Shown here: positions 7,901-9,792 of the stretch, one piece after another
Position numbering within the stretch: the first letter of the stretch is position 1
Layout: every line of letters starts with the position of its first letter
Source: Deltaproteobacteria bacterium
Lineage (GTDB): Bacteria > Desulfobacterota > Desulfuromonadia > Geobacterales > Pseudopelobacteraceae
Length of the DNA stretch: 9,792 bases
Direction of reading: 5' to 3'
NCBI GenBank assembly: GCA_030654645.1
Contig: JAURXC010000372.1
Span: 1 to 9,792, forward strand
Made by a program: the position numbers and the translations under genes
Notes under the pieces: model-generated
Told to the model about the DNA's origin: nothing
The model's database searches: none
The model's input: the letters and a program-made list of their open reading frames with translations, nothing else

Positions 7901-9481
7901 GTCGCCGGCGATACTGTCATCGGCCAGGGAGGTGAAGGTAATGCGCCCGCTGGTGCTGTTGGCCGAGAGAGTGCCGGAAACGTAGAGGGCGCTGCCAGAG
8001 AATTTGACGGTTACGGTCGGATTGATGGTCAGGGTTACCCCGGCCGCCACGCCGACGTCGCCGGTCACGGCATAGGGGGCGACCGTACTCCATAACTTCC
8101 AGGTCGCATTGGCGGCCAGGGTGCCGCCCCGGTTCTGGATGCCCTGATAACTGTTTCCGGAAAAGGTCACGTTGGTCGGGTCGGGAACCGAGGTGGCGTC
8201 CAGGCTGACTGCATAGTAACCACTTGCGCCATTGTTATTTATGGCGCTGTTGGTTATGGTCGGCCTGGAATCGACGCTTGCCCACAAGCCGCTGTAAGCG
8301 CAGTTGGCCAGGGTAGCGTTGTTAATGGCCGGTGACGCGGCATACAGCTCCAGGCCGTTGGTTTCGCTGTTCAGTACGCTGACGTTGGTCAGCGGTGGGC
8401 TGATGCTGTCCACGTAGAAGGCGGTCAGGCGGTAGCCGTTGTGAATATAGCCGATGCCAGAGCCGCCGTTGTAGGCGCCGGCATAGTTGATCGTGACATA
8501 ACTGAGCGCCGAAGCCCCGGCGTTGGGTGAGAGGTATATGCCGGTCCAGTTGCCGGCGGCGGGAGTCGCCGCCCGCGAGGTGAAGGTGATCGGCAGGATG
8601 CTGGTGCCAACAGCGCTCAGGGTGCCGTCGACGGAAAGACCGATGTTGCCCTGGGCCTTGACTGTTACCCCGGGATCAATGGTGAGGGTGTTGGTCGCTG
8701 CAACGGTAACCCAGCCGTTCAAAAGATAGGGAAAACTGGATCCGGGCATGTCCCAGCTTCCGGAAGTTGTGATACTGCCTCCGGGGATCGCTATTCCGTT
8801 CTCCCCGCTGCCGCTGGTGCTGTTGCCGCTCATGACCGGGAATGTGTCCAGCGTGTCGAACACAATCGGGTAGTAACCTGCGCCTCCCATGTTGCTGAAG
8901 GTATTGGAGGTGATCTGGGCCTGGCTGCTCCAGAGTTCGATGCCGTGGGTTTCGCTGTTGCTGATCTGGCAGCCTGTAACCTGGGGACTGCATGCGTCCA
9001 GATAAATGCTGGCCAGCCGATAGCTGTTATGGTAATAGCCCAAACCGGTGCCGCCCATATAGGCGCCGGCATAACTGATGTTGCAGTTGGAAAGGACCGA
9101 TAAGCCGGCCGTGGGCGCCAGGTAAATGCCGCGCCAGTAGCCGGCCTGGTTGTGGGTGAATGTAGCTCCGCCGGCATTCAGGACTCCGTTGACATAAATC
9201 CCCAAGCCATCATTTACCTGCACAACTGTCCCTGTTTCGATAGTCAGTGTAACGCCTTCCGCCACCGTGACGGTGTTTTCGATGATATACGGACCTGCCG
9301 CCGCCGTCCAGGTTGTGCTGGAATCAATCAGCTTGGGATCGTAGGTGTAATAACTGTTGTCAGGCGGGTTAGGGTCCGGATCAGGATGAAACACCTGGTT
9401 GACCCTGACGGTCGCACCAGCCGCAGCGCTCCACAGGCAGATAAAAGCGCACAAAACGATTACGAGCTTCGCAACTTTCAT
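4988..9481 (-). CDS. Large secreted right-handed beta-helix repeat protein with an InlB-like domain and a Geobacter-type C-terminal module
   Basis: The 1497-residue protein begins with a Sec signal peptide (MKVAKLVIVL, hydrophobic to about 20, likely cut after AGA at 23), so it is exported. Residues 58-1290 are six modules in the order A-B-A-B-A-B, with tryptophan landmarks at 58, 243, 461, 668, 886 and 1099. The Asn/Ser/Gly-rich short strands and phrases such as SNCNIS, SPQVTGCQIS and NGLELYAASP are typical of pectate-lyase-like beta-helices. A2 and A3 carry a DDSIAGDTNGNG insert that may bind calcium; A1 lacks it. A NNYWGSATGP segment (1293-1302) closes the helix. Residues about 1335-1408 resemble the divergent InlB B-repeat and hold four cysteines (1354, 1359, 1386, 1393). 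The last 85 residues resemble a module ending many Geobacter surface proteins. There are no catalytic residues I can name, no LPXTG and no autotransporter barrel. GGAGG lies 6 nt before the ATG. A structural, adhesive or carbohydrate-binding role is an inference; the substrate is unknown. Confidence 0.9.
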   Translation of the reverse strand: MKVAKLVIVLCAFICLWSAAAGATVRVNQVFHPDPDPNPPDNSYYTYDPKLIDSSTTWTAAAGPYIIENTVTVAEGVTLTIETGTVVQVNDGLGIYVNGVLNAGGATFTHNQAGYWRGIYLAPTAGLSVLSNCNISYAGAYMGGTGLGYYHNSYRLASIYLDACSPQVTGCQISNSETHGIELWSSQAQITSNTFSNMGGAGYYPIVFDTLDTFPVMSGNSTSGSGENGIAIPGGSITTSGSWDMPGSSFPYLLNGWVTVAATNTLTIDPGVTVKAQGNIGLSVDGTLSAVGTSILPITFTSRAATPAAGNWTGIYLSPNAGASALSYVTINYAGAYNGGSGIGYIHNGYRLTAFYVDSISPPLTNVSVLNSETNGLELYAASPAINNATLANCAYSGLWASVDSRPTITNSAINNNGASGYYAVSLDATSVPDPTNVTFSGNSYQGIQNRGGTLAANATWKLWSTVAPYAVTGDVGVAAGVTLTINPTVTVKFSGSALYVSGTLSANSTSGRITFTSLADDSIAGDTNGNGSVTVAAAGNWKGIYLSPNSGSSVLANCNFSYAGAFMGGSGLGYYNNGYRLATLYLDDCNPQISGSQISNSETHGIELWSSQAQITSNTFSNMGSGYYPIVFDTLDTFPVMSGNSTGGSGENGIAVPGGTIATSGTWNKPGSSFPYLLNGSVSVALNQTLTVDPGVTVKANGAIGIYVNGTLSSVGTSLLPITFTSRAATPAAGNWSGIYLSPTAGASALSYVTINYAGAYNGGAGIGYFHNGYRLTAFYVDSISPPLTNVSVLNSATNGLELYAASPAITNSTLANCAYSGLWASVDSRPAITNSVINNNGASGYYAVSLDATSVPNPTNVTFSGNSYQGIQNRGGTLAANATWKLWSTVAPYAVTGDVGVATGVTLTINPTATVKLSGSGLYIYGTLSANSTSGRITFTSLSDDSIAGDTNGNGNTTVAAAGNWKGIYLSPDSGSSVLANCNISYAGAYLGGAGLGYYNNSYRPASMYVNSCSPQITGCQISSSETHGIEFWSSQAQLTSNTFSNMGGIVAGGSGYYPIVFDTLDTFPVMSGNSTSGSGENGIAVPGGTITTSGTWDMPGSSFPYLLNGWVSVAAARTLTIDPGVTVKAQGSLGPWVDGTLSAVGTSILPISFTSRAVTPAAGNWSGIYLSPNAGASALSYVTINYAGAYNGGAGIGYIHNSYRPTSFYVDSISPLLTNISVLNSATNGLELYAASPSITDSTFAACGWTQVVATGSSQPNISNSRFIGNSTNWGLTTDTPTQGITAQNNYWGSATGPTHATNPGGTGVKVSDGVDFSNFRNYFTSIGSYLLTVSVSGAGSVYSSPDAISCDSGTCSAVFSQLQTVTLTAVPAWYSTVGWTGCTATDNNCSVNMDADKSVTATFTGNNNVRLNSATPTLHSRIMDAYNAIGVSGSGNIQAQVFTFLESPVFGNPVSVLLEGGRSASFDPTSGYSTVGTLSILKGSVTISNIVIK
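5612..6826 (-). repeat. Third A-B repeat unit of the beta-helix gene
   Basis: Residues 886-1290. A3 has six extra residues near GGIVAGGSG, so this copy is offset 1293 bp from unit 2 after that point. The distal part of B3, after SITDSTF, no longer matches B1 and B2 and leads into the NNYWG segment, as expected for a terminal unit with a helix cap. Confidence 0.85.
6827..8101 (-). repeat. Second A-B repeat unit of the beta-helix gene
   Basis: Residues 461-885, 1275 bp. Its edges match unit 3 closely: 6792-6859 and 8067-8134 are identical over 68 nt. It includes the DTNGNG insert that unit 1 lacks. Confidence 0.88.
8102..9310 (-). repeat. First A-B repeat unit of the beta-helix gene
   Basis: Residues 58-460, 1209 bp. 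It is shorter because A1 lacks the DTNGNG insert and has THNQAGYWRGI there instead. The rest stays in register with unit 2; for example the segments starting at 8831 and 7556 lie exactly 1275 bp apart. Confidence 0.88.
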
Positions 9482-9553
9482 GACAAGCCTCCTTTTCCGG
9501 ATGCAAATTTGTGGACATTGGGTGGTGGCGGGGAAAATAAAGAAAACAGTTAC

Positions 9554-9580
9554 GTTGTGATATTAGAATACTATCACAAC
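9554..9580. promoter_or_regulatory. Perfect 9-bp inverted repeat upstream of the beta-helix gene, operator-like
   Basis: GTTGTGATA (9554-9562) and TATCACAAC (9572-9580) are exact complements separated by 9 bp. The half-sites lie 18 bp apart centre to centre, nearly two helical turns, as expected for a dimeric regulator. The dyad covers the candidate -10 box of the gene. As RNA it would be a weak AT-rich hairpin with no T-run, so a DNA operator is more likely than a terminator. The regulator is unknown. Confidence 0.6.
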
Positions 9581-9595
9581 AGATGCGATATACAA
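9568..9595 (-). promoter_or_regulatory. Candidate promoter of the beta-helix gene
   Basis: On the minus strand TTGTAT (9595-9590) and TAGTAT (9573-9568) are 16 nt apart, about 85 nt before the start codon. The match to consensus is modest. Overlap of the -10 box with the dyad at 9554-9580 suggests control by repression. Confidence 0.3.
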
Positions 9596-9666
9596 CACGG
9601 TTATTTACCCGGTGGGATTATAATGGACGCTTGGGAGAACTGTTCGGCCTGATTAAACTATTTTAT

Positions 9667-9792
9667 TCAGCGCCGGAACAACCACATGATCAGTGAAAGA
9701 ATCGCCGATATGATCAGGCAGGTCACGATCGGGAAGTGGAAACTGAAATTTTCGCGTTTGATGGAGATGTCACCCGGCAGTCTGCCGAGCCA
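9667..9792 (-). CDS. DUF2905-type small membrane protein, N-terminus cut off by the window edge
   Basis: Reading leftward from the right edge gives 41 codons ending in TGA at 9669-9667. They contain GRLPGDISIKRENFSFHFP and then a hydrophobic segment of about 16 residues ending in WLFRR. This is the C-terminal half of the DUF2905 family, small (about 70 residues) inner-membrane proteins of unknown function with a second hydrophobic segment before the GRLPGD motif. About 25-30 residues lie outside the window. In other bacteria this gene often lies near ruvB and queA, from memory; that cannot be checked here. No clear terminator was seen before the beta-helix control region. Confidence 0.85.
   Translation of the reverse strand, partial: WLGRLPGDISIKRENFSFHFPIVTCLIISAILSLIMWLFRR

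Noticed and set aside
5970..8729. Repeated plus-strand frames sharing MPLQLPAAGV-like starts.
   Set aside because: They recur only because the opposite-strand beta-helix gene is repetitive; they have no ribosome-binding site and no family match.
4988..9481. Beta-helix protein as a polysaccharide lyase or an autotransporter.
   Set aside because: The fold resembles pectate lyases, but no catalytic site can be recognised, and there is no C-terminal barrel; only secretion and a beta-helix are supported.
9556..9578. TGTGA...TCACA resembling a CRP/FNR-type site.
   Set aside because: The half-sites are 13 bp apart instead of the 6 bp expected for CRP, so the dyad belongs to some other regulator.
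9152..9652. A 166-codon plus-strand frame reaching into the beta-helix control region.
   Set aside because: Most of it is antisense to the signal peptide and first coils, and its end crosses the dyad and promoter candidate; composition is not gene-like.

Overview
The window looks like chromosomal DNA from a deltaproteobacterium of the Geobacter group (Desulfuromonadales). The reasons are the style of the housekeeping proteins, a CACAGAG-type intergenic repeat that I remember as common in those genomes, and a long secreted beta-helix protein with a C-terminal module seen in Geobacter surface proteins. This assignment comes from recognition, not from a search. Codon use is GC-rich and no integrase, transposase, tRNA, rRNA or CRISPR array was seen.

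Layout, left to right. (1) Positions 1-1196, minus: the first 398 codons of serA (phosphoglycerate dehydrogenase), cut by the left edge. (2) 1297-2987, plus: a two-gene tRNA-modification operon, trmL then truD, joined by an ATGA overlap, with a perfect 10-bp hairpin in the first codons of truD. (3) 2988-3231: no gene; it holds a 143-bp CACAGAG inverted repeat and the ackA terminator. (4) 3232-4497, minus: ackA, acetate kinase, with all its known catalytic residues. (5) 4498-4742: a divergent AT-rich control region with an ackA promoter candidate and a 7-bp hairpin ahead of the next gene. (6) 4743-4910, plus: a GTG-started 55-residue 2[4Fe-4S] ferredoxin. (7) 4931-4966: a 16-bp perfect hairpin acting as a two-way terminator. 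(8) 4988-9481, minus: one 1497-residue secreted beta-helix protein filling almost half the window. (9) 9482-9666: its control region, with a perfect 9-bp dyad over a candidate promoter. (10) 9667-9792, minus: the C-terminal 41 codons of a small DUF2905-type membrane protein, cut by the right edge.

The genes form separate short transcription units: serine biosynthesis, tRNA modification, acetate/ATP metabolism, electron transfer and a cell-surface or secreted protein. Nothing links them into one pathway, although acetate kinase and a low-potential ferredoxin fit an anaerobic acetate-based metabolism.

The most unusual item is the beta-helix protein. It is built of six related modules arranged A-B-A-B-A-B, where A and B are old diverged copies and the A-B pair has been copied again recently (DNA period 1275 bp in the middle, with identical runs of up to 68 nt). 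Every module carries one copy of an aromatic, glycine-rich signature. I found no multi-gene defence or mobile system in the window.
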